Assembly (NCBI GenBank): GCA_037783545.1
Contig: JBBELK010001217.1
Coordinates: 57,441 to 121,440, forward strand
Direction of reading: 5' to 3'
DNA: 64,000 nt
Source: Henricia sp. BOLD:AAB3569
Taxonomy: Eukaryota; Echinodermata; Asteroidea; Spinulosida; Echinasteridae
Shown: piece after piece, positions 21,834 through 34,300 of the stretch
Layout of the letters: each line of letters starts with the position of its first letter
Numbering within the stretch: position 1 is the first letter of the stretch
The notes under the pieces: model-generated
The model's input: the letters and a program-made list of their open reading frames with translations, nothing else
Told to the model about the DNA's origin: nothing
Database searches by the model: none
Made by a program: the position numbers and the translations under genes

Positions 21834-23700
21834 CCAGTTTCTCTGTTTACCTCAAATTTGACATTTTTTAATGTTTTAATCTTGTATTTATACAATCACA
21901 GAAAATACACTTATGAACAAAAATCCTGTCAAAACATTTATTTGTAGATGGGAAAAAAGCTTAGAAAAATGCAAAATATACCAAAAAACAGACACATAAG
22001 GCCAGTGAGTTACATTTGACATTGTTTGTGCCTTTAATTGGGACCTCTGCTTATCTCAAACTCTATTAATACCGGTATGTACCTCTAAATGTTGATCAAT
22101 TTTCTTGAGTTTCGACTTGATTAAATTTTACTGTACAGGTACTGTACTTAATGTCCACTCTCAAATGACGTCACTACAGATAGCCAATTGCATCAGATCT
22201 TGAGTGTAAATGTTTATGACGCGCATCTACTGTGCCCAATGTTAAACAAATTATGAGCATCACGCATGCTTTCGGAAAATGTTTAGAGGATTTGTGTATG
22301 CATACTTGATAGAGTTTAATACACAGTTCAGCAATTTACCTACATGTACAAAGATGGCATCTGTTAGAGTGGTCAATTGCTCATCTTTAGCTTACATGTA
22401 TCTGGGAATTATTTTGGTGGTGTACAGATTGTTTGTTCTGTGTTCTGGACAGTCTACTGGGTGTCCCCAATACGTTATAGCCCATTTTAAATTAATTTCA
22501 TAAATATCTTATACAGTTTACGCATCCCTATAGATTCCCGAAGTGAATACATGTACATCACCATTTGTTGGTTGCCCAGGCAATTTGCTTTTAATTAAAA
22601 ATCACAAAACCGTGTTCCTGTGCTTTTCCAATGGTACTTTTTCCGACGGCCATGATGTTTGGAGCCAATTGCCATGGCAATACCACAACACTTTTGCTGT
22701 CTATCATTTAAAAGCATGTGATGTGGCCAGTTTGAAATGGACCATACACTACACATGTATAAGCAACAAACCATTGTTATTAACAATGGTTTGTGCCCAA
22801 TTTCCATTGTTAGTTTGTTAGTTGCTCATAGTGATAAAGGCTTGGTCAGTTTTAATAAACAGTCCTTTTAGCCTGGCCTATGGCTGTGGTCGTGCCCGGA
22901 CGCGCAATAGTCAGCGCGTGACAGCACAAAGAAAGCAAAATGTGCACACTGACAAAAATTCTGACCTTGCCACAGATAACTATTGAAATATTCGATGTAA
23001 TATGAATTTAACAATAGGCTTACACAATGTACTTGTTTTAACGGTGCTAATTTTACCAAGGTTATACTGTATAGTGTAAGAGAAGACACAAATGACAGAC
23101 TACTTTTGGAAATATTTTAAGGACCATATATGTCATTTTCAGATGAAACCTTTACACAAATTACACGGACAAGAGCATTACATAACTAAAGAATATTGTT
23201 GATTGACTGCATTGTAAAACTTCCAACCAAAAAGATTTAGAAACGAAAACAAATCCAGGCTTTTTTTAATTGTTTTTTATTTGTTTGGTGTGTTAAACGA
23301 ATGGAGAAAAACTAATGTTATGAAATTGCTCATGGTAGCCACCTTATTTTGTATTATTGCTATTATTATTTGTTATTATTATTGTTATTTTAAGCACCTT
23401 CAGTTGGCAATTTCTCTCCAATTTCTCTTAACTAATTTACACGAAAAAGAAATCAAGTGATGTTTGTTATCAATCCTAACAACACTTTATTCATGTTTTT
23501 TTAAATTCAACTCCAGTAAAATGTTTGGATCGCTGCAAATGATGAAATTGGGCCTTGATAAATTTATAGTCTGTTGTTTAAAATCTGGCTTTCTTGTGCT
23601 ATCCAACAATGTCCTTTATTCCGCGGTCAAAGTCTTTGAGTATACAGTGTATTTTTAGACCAAGCATTAAAGGCACAGCCTCGTCAGCAATGCGCGCCCG
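21834..23700. other. Intergenic DNA, no gene seen
   Basis: AT-rich. It contains a short repeat at 22750-22825 (ACAATGG, CCCAATTTCCATTGTTAG) related to one at 1590-1680, and a TTATTATT-rich microsatellite-like tract at 23350-23395. No supported exons. Confidence 0.5.
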
Positions 23701-23730
23701 CCAAATTCGTGCTGCACACGGCTGATATAA

Positions 23731-23932
23731 TGAACGCCTTTAATATCTGTCCTTATATTTTCCTGTGTGTAATATGTGGACGGGAACGACGATGCTCGAC
23801 CACCCTGGGGACGAGGTTGAGTGTACACAGGCGTACGCATAGTCTGGTTCACGGACCAAAAAAATACATATACAGGTTCCCGTCCACATATTCCACACAG
23901 GAGAATATAAGGACAGGTAAAGGGCGCTTCAT
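23731..23932. repeat. Hairpin repeat, ~58-bp arms
   Basis: The left arm (23731-23788) and right arm (23876-23932) are inverted copies sharing TATCTGTCCTTATATT-like sequence, then CCTGTGTG and ATATGTGGACGGGAAC. Related sequence occurs near 5376-5402 and 24213-24237, so this is a dispersed family. Confidence 0.75.
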
Positions 23933-24624
23933 ATTGATCTGTAATTGGTCGTATTTGCGCGTGCGCATTGTGTTTTTTATATTTAAAAATTGGCTAAGTC
24001 CTTTGCTTTAGGCAATGTACTTTATTTACATAATTGGATATGTTCGACACGCACGGCCAAGTTACAAATGTTAATTCAAAATCTGCGCACTTAATCAAAA
24101 TATAACAATAATAATAACCACGTGACAGGCAGAATTCAGCCCGTCATGGCTTCCCTTTACCGATCCCTAGGGATCGGGAACCAATCTAACAAATCCACCC
24201 ATTATTCAGACGTATGTGGAATATATGGACGGGAACCAGTATATGTAAGTGTACCAGCGAAAAGCCTGGCACCGTATCATTTATGGGAATTTATATATAC
24301 GTCTGTGTTCCGACCCAGACGTGTATATATATGTCCGTGAATCCGACGCGACGCGCGCGACATGCAAAAAGCACAGTTCCGACAGGGTGTACGTACGTGT
24401 TTAGACAAGACCATCACAGGGCACGCACGATCTTTTTCGGTCTTATAATAGTTTAGTCATCTTTGTTCTATTGATCTTCAAACAATTACAAGTGCATTCC
24501 TTGTTGCCGATTCTTTGTGGAGGTTAGTAAATTGACATTTCGTATGGTTCAGGTGGGTTTTCTAGTCTGAAAACGTCAACTGACTGGACAAAGTAAAGTG
24601 CCAGCGACTGACTGGTCTTTTTTT

Positions 24625-24667
24625 GGTTTACAGTCAACTCGACCGTTTGCCAACTCGACTCCTACCA
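24625..24667 (+). repeat. Solo end of a CTCGACC-family element
   Basis: GGTTTACAGTCAACTCGACC followed by GTTTGCCAACTCGAC matches the left end of the elements at 24816 and 25468, but no right end follows directly. Confidence 0.6.
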
Positions 24668-24815
24668 CAGATTATTAAGGCCATCGGAATGAAAGTCATA
24701 GAATACCGTCCTCCGCCCGCATAACCAAATGGCCGCCGCCAAAATTTTTCATTATTCCAAAATTTTTCATTTATATTTCAAAAAAATTGGAACTTCGACG
24801 TAGGTTACTTTCAAT

Positions 24816-25329
24816 GGTTTACAGTCAAGTCGACCGTTTGCCAACTCGACTCCTACCAACTCGACCGTCGTACCAACTCGACCGTCGTACCAACTCGACC
24901 GTCGTACCAATTCGACCGTTGACCAACTCGACTTCACGGTCGAGTCAACTCGACCGTTGACCAACTTGACCGTTGGCCAACTCGACCGTTTGTTATGAAC
25001 ATAACAAAAATTGGCACGTTTGACCTATTTCCCTCATAACCGGCACATGTTTGACTTTGAAATAGAACGAGAAAATGAATTAATGATGTTAAAATAAATT
25101 AAGAAGTAACATTGATAAAAACGGCTATCTACTACAAGATGTACTAGTTTAGTGGGACACAACGGACGAGTTGACTTCTGCAGTTAAACGTACAACGGTC
25201 GAGTTGGTAGGAGTCGAGTTGGTACGACGGTCGAGTTGACTCCTTCGGTCGAGCGCGCGACGGTCGAGTTGGTACAACGGTCGAGTTGGTAGGAGTCGAG
25301 TTGGCAAACGGTCGACTTGACCTGCACCC
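24816..25329. mobile_element. CTCGACC-family element, copy a
   Basis: The left end is GGTTTACAGTCAAGTCGACC. The right end is the inverse of GGTGCAGGTCAAGTCGACCG. Just inside both ends are arrays of CCAACTCGACCGTCGTA-type units in opposite orientation. The flanks CTTTCAAT and CTTTCAGT look like a slightly diverged 8-9-bp target duplication. The middle is AT-rich and non-coding, and is shared with copy b. Confidence 0.75.
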
Positions 25330-25467
25330 CTTTCAGTACTTGTTCATGAAAGAAATAGATATACCGGTATATGGCGCCAAACCGAGAAATCAGACGATAG
25401 TCTTGAGCGCGAGATCCAAGTGCTGACACACAAATCCACTGTTCGTGTTTCGGTGTAGCCGCGCGAG

Positions 25468-26114
25468 GGTTTACAGTCAAGTCGACCATTTGTTATGAAC
25501 ATAACAAGAAATGGCACGTTTGACCTATTTCCCTCATAACCGGCCACATGTTTGACTTTGAAATAGAACGAGAAAATGAATTAAACTGTGGTAATAATTT
25601 AATGATGTTAAAATAAATTAAGAAGTAACATTTATAAAAACGGATATCTACTACATGATGTACTAGTTTAGTGGGACACAACGGACGAGTTGACTTCTAC
25701 GTTTAGTACAACGGTCGAGTTGGTACGACGGTCGAGTTGGTACGACGGTCGAGTTGGTACGACGGTCGAGTTGGTCGAGTTGACTCCTTCGGTCGAGCTG
25801 ACTCCTTCGGTCGAGCTGACTCCTTCGGTCGAGCTGACTCCTTCGGTCGAGCTGACTCCTTCGGTCGAGCTGACTCCTTCGGTCGAGCTGACTCCTTCGG
25901 TCGAGCTGACTCCTTCGGTCGAGCTGACTCCTTCGGTCGAGCTGACTCCTTCGGTCGAGCTGACTCCTTCGGTCGAGCTGACTCCTTCGGTCGAGCTGAC
26001 TCCTTCGGTCGAGCTGACTCCTTCGGTCGAGCTGACTCCTTCGGTCGAGCTGACTCCTTCGGTCGAGCTGACTCCTTCGGTCGAGCGCGCGTCGGTCGAC
26101 TTGACCTGCACCCC
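25468..26114. mobile_element. CTCGACC-family element, copy b, with 8-9-bp target duplication
   Basis: It has the same ends and AT-rich core as the element at 24816-25329. CGCGCGAG (CCGCGCGAG if 9 bp) is present on both sides, at 25459-25467 and 26114-26122. Its right subterminal array has expanded into the 18-bp tandem repeat at 25785-26093. No transposase, so it must be mobilised in trans. Confidence 0.8.
25785..26093 (+). repeat. 18-bp perfect tandem array, ~17 copies
   Basis: The unit GAGCTGACTCCTTCGGTC is repeated about 17 times with almost no variation. Because 18 is a multiple of 3 and the unit has no stop in any frame, several reading frames run through it on both strands. This explains the long low-complexity open frames there. 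It is an expansion of the subterminal repeat of the element at 25468-26114. Confidence 0.95.
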
Positions 26115-26267
26115 CGCGCGAGACTGCAAATCCGACTGAAGTCCCGGGGCGCGTTCCTGAATCGATCATGGGCTGGCAAACCACGGGCTGCTACGCTCAC
26201 CGCCGTAAAAGACCGCGGCTGCGGCGACTGGCGTGTGGCTGTCCTTTTTTCATACATTGGGCTAGCC

Positions 26268-27170
26268 CTAAAATTAGGGCTGTAAATTGCTCGCTTTTCA
26301 AATCTGACTTATTACAGTCGCAAATTCACAGCCCTATTTGAGGTATGTACGACAATACCAAGTCTGAAACTGCTCAAATCTGACAAAGTTCCACTACAAA
26401 TATCGTCCGAAGCCCATCAGACCGAGCACTTTCACATACACCATTGCAATCCTGAGAGTCTAGTGTTTCATAAAATAACGGTAACGCTTACGGAATCGTC
26501 AATTTGGCCATCTACGATGTCTGGAAACATTGGACAAATTTCCGACAACGTTCTGCGCCGCATTTCCTGGGCGAAGCCATCTTAGCTGATATGCTGGACG
26601 GGTGGTGGCGCTTCTCGGTCAAGGAGCCCGGCTGTGCAATATGCATAATTCATATTGACGTCCGTGTGTTTATATTATCCCAGCTGGCAATACGTCACTC
26701 GCACAGTTCGATAACTAGCTGCACTGCGCGCGTGACGTACTTGCCAGCTGGGATAAACACACGCGACGTCAATATGAATTATGCATATTGCACAGTTAGC
26801 CGGGATCCTTGACGTCTCATGATCGAGAAGCGCCACCATATCAGCTAAGATGGCGTCGCCCATAGAGATGCAGGTCACAACGTTGTCCGAATTTTGTGCA
26901 ATGTTTCCAGACATCGTAGATGGCCAAATTGACGATTCCGTAAGCGTTACCGTTATTTTATGAAACACTAGACTCTCGGGATTGAAATTATGGTGTATGT
27001 GAAAGTGCTCTGGTCTGATGGTCTTCGGATGATATTTGTAGTGGAACTTTGTCAGATTTGAGCAGTTTGAGACTTGGTATTGTCGTACATACCTCAATTA
27101 GGGCTGTGATTTGCGACTGTAATAAGTCAGATTTGAAAAGCGAGCAATTTACAGCCCTGATTTTAGGGCT
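26268..27170. repeat. Long palindrome, ~430-bp arms
   Basis: The left arm (26268-26697) and right arm (26731-27170) are inverted copies separated by about 33 bp. Landmarks shared in opposite orientation include GTAAATTGCTCGC, AAATCTGACAAAGTTCCACT, CAATTTGGCCATCTACGATG and CAGCTGG. Arm similarity is high but not perfect. No coding frame is supported. It could be a foldback transposon or a recently inverted duplication. Confidence 0.85.
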
Positions 27171-27198
27171 AACATTAGGCATTTTCATTATGCTTATT

Positions 27199-27435
27199 TT
27201 CACGCCGGCTATCTACGACATGATGTACTAGTTTAGTGGGACACAACGGACGAGTTGACTTCTACAGTTAAACGTACAACGGTCGAGTTGGTAGGAGTCG
27301 AGTTGGTACAACGGTCGAGTTGACTACTTCGGTCGAGTTGACTACTTCGGTCGAGTTGACTACTTCGGTCGAGTTGACTACTTCGGTCGAGTTGGTAGGA
27401 GTGAAGTTGGCAAACGGTCGACTTGACCTGCACCC
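27199..27435. mobile_element. CTCGACC-family element, copy c, 5'-truncated
   Basis: It begins inside the AT-rich core (CTATCTACGACATGATGTAC), continues through CGGACGAGTTGACTTCTACA, and has four GTTGACTACTTCGGTCGA units. It ends with the family right end (GGTCGACTTGACCTGCACCC). The left end is missing. Confidence 0.75.
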
Positions 27436-28086
27436 CTTTTTTTTCTATTGGGGCTTTCTGTACTGTGCCAGCTGCCCAGATTACGGGTTTCCGCAGGCTT
27501 TGCCTTGAGATGGATAGGGTACAGGTCAACTCGGTCCCAAGTCAACTCGGACCCTATGGGAAATTGAACGTAAAAAATGTTTATAATCAATGGCCAAAGA
27601 TTAATAATCACCAAAGTTGGGTTTAAACATTGTTTTCTGAAACAGATACCGTTATAGTTTACTGATATATCATCTCGGGCGGAAATACTCCACTTCTAAG
27701 GATTTTCAGGCAAAATGGTCAATTACATTTTTGGACATTGCAAATCTCCTTTTTTTTGTTTCGTTTACTTAAAGTACATTCTGGTTGTTTTCGCACCAAC
27801 TGTCCTGCAGAAAATTGCCCTGCAACTGCCCTGCATTTCTGTAATTCTATTTTTAAAAAGTAAAGCTTTTACCAGTTGAAATAGTATACATAAACAAATG
27901 CAAACAACACACGAAGTCGATCAGTACACGAGCGAAAAACTAATACTGAATTATATTTTTATATGAAAATGTACCTTTCATAATAAAGATTTCACATCAA
28001 AAATGTGAGTTTACTTTTTACCTTTTTGTAACTTCGGTTTTAGATCACATATATCGATGACGAGCAAGCACTGACTACCACTTCGG
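27436..28086. other. Upstream region of gene 2, no gene seen
   Basis: Apart from ACAGGTCAACTCGG words at 27520-27550, which resemble ends of the CTCGACC family, I see nothing coding. The AT-rich part from 27640 is the likely distal promoter region of gene 2. Confidence 0.4.
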
Positions 28087-28096
28087 CTATTTAAGG
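28087..28096 (+). promoter_or_regulatory. Possible TATA-like element of gene 2
   Basis: CTATTTAAGG lies 55 bp before the chosen ATG, so a start site about 30 bp downstream would leave a short 5' UTR. A short upstream frame beginning at the ATG at 28141 overlaps the start out of frame and ends after 12 codons. An alternative is that the TTTTCAG at 28105-28110 is an acceptor and the promoter lies further upstream. Confidence 0.3.
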
Positions 28097-28150
28097 AAAC
28101 CCGTTTTCAGAGTGCGGAAAGCGCCAGAACTCCTAGCTGTATGAACAAAA

Positions 28151-28360
28151 ATGCCTCGCCAAAAACTGTGGTGGTTTGACGAAAACGACACTGGATTTTT
28201 TGTTGTGTGTGCCAACACAAGATCGGGTACTGATGCCAAGCGACTGACCAGGACAAATGGCCAACCATACGGAAAGGTGAAGGAGTTGCAGGTGTACACT
28301 TGGCCTCCAGGATCTGATCAACCGAGTACCAGCACGCAGGAAAGTCCCAGAGATATCAAG
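28151..28360 (+). CDS. Gene 2 exon 1, start codon
   Basis: ATG followed by 70 codons, donor GTAAAA, phase 0. It encodes MPRQKLWWFDENDTGFFVV and a Ser/Thr/Pro-rich end (PSTSTQESPRD). The start was chosen as the first in-frame ATG. The earlier ATG at 28141 is out of frame. Confidence 0.8.
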
Positions 28361-31300
28361 GTAAAATGCCCGTCATGTTCTGAGAAGAATTGAGAACAGT
28401 GTCGGAAGGAAAAATTTTGCGATTTAAACAAAAGACTATTGGATTTATTATTTTTGGCGGAAAACATGTTATCGAGACAAGTTTTGAAAACATAAACCAA
28501 ACCTCCGAGTCCATGTTAAACAGGAAAACTCAAAATGTGGATGGGGGATACTAGATCATGATTTTCTGATGTTTACGTTGGTGTATAACATTGGGACTCT
28601 ATTTTCTGATGTTTACATTGGGACTCTATGAATCCATTTTAGCTACTAACGTTTTATTGTCCATGGCGAAATGTTGACCATGTTGCACAATTAAAATGGC
28701 CGCCATTCTCCAAATTGAAATTTCACCTTGCAGTCAAAATTAAACATTGAAAAACTTACCATGGAGGCCCTACCACTCTCAAGAATGTTGTACACTGGTC
28801 TGTTTGCCCCGATGATTCTTCTACACAGGAAAAAAACTAGTACACCGTAACTTCTTTACATTTTTTTGGCAAACTGGATCGAACAGCTTAATTTTACAGA
28901 TGAACGAACATGGTGAATCCCAGTCAAGATAGCCCGCCCTCTTGTGGTCACCTCATTGAATGACGCCATCGCAGTACATGAGATGACCACAAGAGGGTGG
29001 GCTATCTTGACCGTGATTCGCCTTGTTCATTCATCTGTAAAATCAAGCTGTTCGATCCAATTTGCTGGGAAAATGTAAAGAGAAATTACGTTGAACTAGT
29101 TCTTTTTCTGTTTCGAATAATTTGTATGAATTCATGTTCAGGTGATGTTCTATGAAGGCAACCCACGGGTTCTTGTGAAAAAACAGTTCCTCTGGCAAAA
29201 GAACTCGTTCTGCAGAAGTCTCAAGCCAAGCCCCCAGGCTGAATGTGCAGTCACACATATAGTGCAAGGGTTCAACAAAGCCATACTCAAACTGGATGCA
29301 AGCGGCACTACATGTAGCACAGATACTGACAACAACTTTTCAACTTACGTGGATGTAGACGAGTCCGAGGGCCCAACTCAACCTGAAGATGGCAGTACAG
29401 ACATTCAGACTCAAGGATGTGGGGTGCATGACAGGTATAGTACACTGTAAATGGGGACTATATGTACATGTCGCTAAGGCATGTAAGGCCAAGGGGAAAA
29501 AAGTAAGTAAAAAAAATATATACTCAGGGTTGGAAAACAAAATGTTGTACCGTACAGTTGCACGCATGTTGTACACAAATTTTTTACCAAATGTTCCCCC
29601 CTGATAAATAAAATGCAATTTTTATTTTGTCTTTATTTTTAAGCCAAAGCAAGTCGAAGAAACGAAAACATGGAGACATCGTTGTCCCTCCCTTATTGAA
29701 GAAAAGAGCAGATACAGCCAAGCCTACCAGATCCTCCGATTGTTCAGCTGCTTCGTACAAGGATGAAGCAACAAAGGCTTTTTTAGGTATGGTACATGCT
29801 AAAATTAATTTCTGATCAAATTGTACATGTAGGAACGTGACAACAGGGCTCGAAATACCCGCTGGACCGAGTCTAGTATTTTAAGCGCCGGTCTAGTGGT
29901 CTTTATGACCGACTAGACCGGCTGTCTAGTGATTTATTTCTTGGACAGTGAAACAAAAAGACATGTGGTTTTTTGTAAAATAAACAACTCACACTCAAGT
30001 CCCATGTCGCACCACCATTACTGTAAAATCATGCGGCATGTGCGCGTGAAATTGCACTCCGATCATTCCGTACCGTCCGCGTGGACTCGGAGCCCGGTGC
30101 ACCGGGCTCAACGCAACGCGGACGGTACATGTACGGGATGATCGACCGGCGTACCATGCGCGTGCATGCTGGTCATCTCCGCTTCGCCTAGCCTGGTTGG
30201 TTCCCAGTCCAAAGTACCAGTCACGTTAAGGTTTGATGCACTGTTTTGCAACGCCGGAATACAGTACGTCATATATGAATAATACATGTTTATTTTCATT
30301 GGCATAATAATACACGTGGTAGACGATATTATTATTCATAGTGTGACGTATCAGAGTCGGAATAACACACTGCTGGTCGTGCTTCAGACATGTCGGATGT
30401 CATGTTGTCGTTGGACACGGCATGGGAAATTTATAAAACCCGTCGGAGGTAGTCGGAGGTACCCAAAGGTCCCCGGAGGTAGATTTGTTTTGCTAACGTG
30501 TAGTTGGTGCATTGACGGTAGCTCAGGAGCTACGTTGTATTAAAATAACAAGCCGGAGGTAGGTTGTAGCATGTTCTACACGGTCATACAAAATTATACT
30601 TCCGGGTTACTCCGGGTTTCAACCAAACCCCACGGCATGCACGGGAATTTTGACTACCCGTTTTGCACGTAAGTTTGTACTAAAATGTGGCGATTTTTAG
30701 AAGTTGTATTTAAACCCAAAGAGCCTCCTAAGCAGTTTGAAAAACGTGGGAAATGGACATTCCAGGAAATTGTGCTTTGTCTTATTTTGAGTTTGGTCCA
30801 GTAAAAATATTTTCGGTCTTGTAAATAGTTTTTGGTACTAGACCGGTGGTCCAGTGGTTTTTTTACCGAAATTCAAGCCCTGGACAATCAGACGTCACGT
30901 GACCACATTCGTGTGACTATAACTTATGTTCAGTTTTGTGTCGGTCGCCTGAGGTGTATTTTTTTCCAAATATCCGTGATGTTTTAATTTTGTCTAAAAA
31001 TTAGTTAACGGTAGTTGTACATTGTACACTATGAAACTATAGAATACAGGTCAACTCGTACGCGGGCCAACTTGTGCGCCGACCAACTTGTGCGCCGACC
31101 AACTTGTACGCCGACCAACTTGTACGCCGTTCCGGCAAGTGCATGTACAATGATGTAGCTAATCTCCGTTGTGCAAATATAAAAATCCTTATCGTGGCCC
31201 CAAACATGTTTGTAGAACGGTTTGTTATACCCCGGTCACACAGCTCTGCGACCTTACGAAGACCATGCCGATCATCCCGATCTGAAAAAAGTTATCAAAT

Positions 31301-34300
31301 CGGGGCATTATCGCCACAAACTGGCTACGCTTATTTTGTTGGCATGGTACGAGTTGACCTGTTTCCAAACTATTTATAGCCTGATACCCAAAATCTTGGA
31401 ATCGTCGATGCTGCTCAAGAGGAAAAAATGGAGTTAAAATGAGACCACAACAGACTTAAATTCCCATCTTCATAAGCAATAGTGGCAATTCTAAGGAATA
31501 GAAAATAAAATTGAGATTTATTCATGCAATGTGTGAAAATTGGAAGAAATGTTCTCGTTGCGACAACGGTTGCTTGGATGCGGAAAATCGGTTACAAACT
31601 GATTCACCACGTGCAAGCTAAATGAAACACGTAGTCTGTGACCAATAATGGTATAGTCTATTTCTAGGGAAAGTCCTGTTTCATGTAGTCTGTAAGCGAC
31701 TGTCGACCAATAAGACCATTAAACAAAAAATCACCTTACTTGTCATGGGCTTCGCAGCATGCAGGTGTCAACAAAAGAAATATTAATCGTCTGGGCTGTC
31801 CAGTGAAATCGTGAGCAGAAAATTTGAGATATCCTGAGTAGGAGAAGAGCGAATCGTTTGTGACAAAGTCGTGAGGCTCGCGCGTAGTTGCAACGGCTGG
31901 TAAAGCGTATAACCCGTCTTTTGACTGTTTTTGTTAATTTTGCACTTACGGGATATGTGGATTTTTTTCTTCACAACGACCATCCAAAAAGTATTGTCAA
32001 TGCTGCTACCTCACTAAATCATGTAAACAGTAGGCCGGTGTGTACCTTTAAATTTAAATGAAATAACACTTAAATTTAGTAAGGAAAATCAGTGTTGCCA
32101 TCACTCTGTAACAAAACAAATGTTTGCAAAGGAGTAATCCTGCAAAGGAGTGTTATCCTGCAAAGTGTAATTTCTGGAATCGGCAAGCTATCACTGAAAA
32201 TCGAATGTAAATGAAAGGGAATTGATTTATACTAGGAATCGATTCCTCAAAAAATTTAGAATCGCGATTCCAATTCCTGAAGTGGAATCGATTCTACTCG
32301 ACTCTGGAGTCGCCCAAGCCTATTATCAAGTATATAAACTGTCTGAATGATGAATTTGTATAATTTTTATATTTTTTCTTATGCAGGACATGTGAAAATA
32401 TCTATTCACAACTTAGAATTGGGACAACAGATTCGTCCTGTGCGGATGGAGTTTGTGTCAAATCTCCAGAAGCAGATGGAAAAATTTTCCAACTCCACCT
32501 ACCAGCCATTGTGTGTGGTGACAAAAACGCTTCAAAGCAAAGCCAATTTTTCAGAAGCAAATGTGAGTACAGTATATGCTCTTATAAAAAAACGACTCCT
32601 CGTGGCAATCTAGTCTTAGACTAGTACAAGAAACGACTAATCATCACCGGGGAAGGGCTTGATGTTGACACAGAACCTTGGTCCAGAACCCTGTGAAAAT
32701 CTCACTCACACTTAGGCAAAGCTGACAAAGCACGGACACACCATTAGCACAATACAATTTAATAAAAACCAGTGCTTACCCATTTCACTTTATAGGTTCG
32801 TACATGTGTGGCAATAGCCTAATGCCACATTATTGGTCTCTGTATTTCTTGGCTAATGAAACTCGTGTTATGTTTCCCGTAACCCGACCGCGTTTGGATT
32901 TTTCGGCCGCGTTTGAGATGCCAAAATCCTAAAACAATTAATTATTTTGTAATTTCTCCTAAAATATCAAATTTTCAAATATTTTCTCCTGCCCTTTTTG
33001 TTGGATTTTTAAAAGCAGCGCTCGAAATTTAACATTTTGGGTGAGGTGCTCATTCTCGTCTTCCTGCCAAAACAAATTTAACGTAATTTTCTTCCCCCAT
33101 AAAAGAAAAATTTCCCCAAAAACAGAGTGTCGGCGCGGCTGGCCGGCGGTACGTGAACGTTTATAACAGTGATTTACAAAAAATTCATTGAGGACATTAA
33201 GCTGCCGTTTTTTTTATGCATGTACCCGGTGTGCAAAACCCTACACGCGCAAGAGGGGATAATTTATTTTTAGTTATTACTGTCCAGTAGATGAGATGCA
33301 TTAATGGTACCAAAATGGAGAACAGAAATTAAATTGCACAATATTTAAATTTACTAACCGTGGAATTTCCCATATGACTGTGCAATGTGGTCTCTATTCA
33401 AAAGGAAGAATGTTTTCCCCAAACTCGGAAAGGCTAGGCAAAAATTTAAAAAAGGTGTGGGAGATTCCCAAGACCGTAAGAGGGCGCAGTATTTCAGGCA
33501 TGTCCAACACGGGAAAAAATCCAGTAACGATCTTGCGTCAAGACTATGAAGCAGCAAGCATGCACACGCAACACGGGGAATAAAAACTATAGTTAAAACA
33601 AATGAATAGTTTAATATGAAAGGATTACAACAATTATTCTTTCAAGGAAATGGCCTACTACCGTTAGGAATTTTGCTTCAATTTATTTTGACTTGTTTTG
33701 GGGAAACAGTGTAAATATACATAATGCAGGATCGTTCTAAACAAACGAGCTCTTAATTAAAGGTTACAATTCTAAGCAATGAAAAGATGCCTGGCATGTT
33801 GTATAATGTAAGCGTTTCTGCTTAGATGTTATTTTGTCTTTACCTTTTAGGCAAATGGATACAAGTATCTCGTAGTTGGTGGCCAGCACAACTATCTAGC
33901 TGCAAAGGCTGTGAGTCTAGTCCACACAGTAAATGAACTGTTCAAGTCTAGATGGTGCAGTGTCTTCTATGGTCCCGACTTGTCATCGGAAGCAAGGCTG
34001 TTTCTTGCAAATAGCCACAATGCCATTGGTGGTTACCGACACAAAATGACATTCAAGGATAAGGTAAGTAATTTGTACTGTCATAGCCATAAAGAGGGCC
34101 TACAGAGGTCTATGTACATGTAAATGTACACAAAACAGTATACAAATATTGACTGCAATGAGGGGCATGGTTAAGATTATAGGCCCAAGGTGATCTCGAA
34201 GCCATGACTATGCCCCGAGGCGGAAGCCGAGGGGCATAGTCATGGCTTCGAGATCACCGAGGGCCTATAATCTTAACCATGACCCGAATAAACAGCAGTC

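Noticed and set aside
25663-26285. Long low-complexity open frames on both strands (SFGRAD, ELTPSV and similar repeats)
   Set aside because: They result from an 18-bp tandem repeat without stops in any frame, inside a transposon end.
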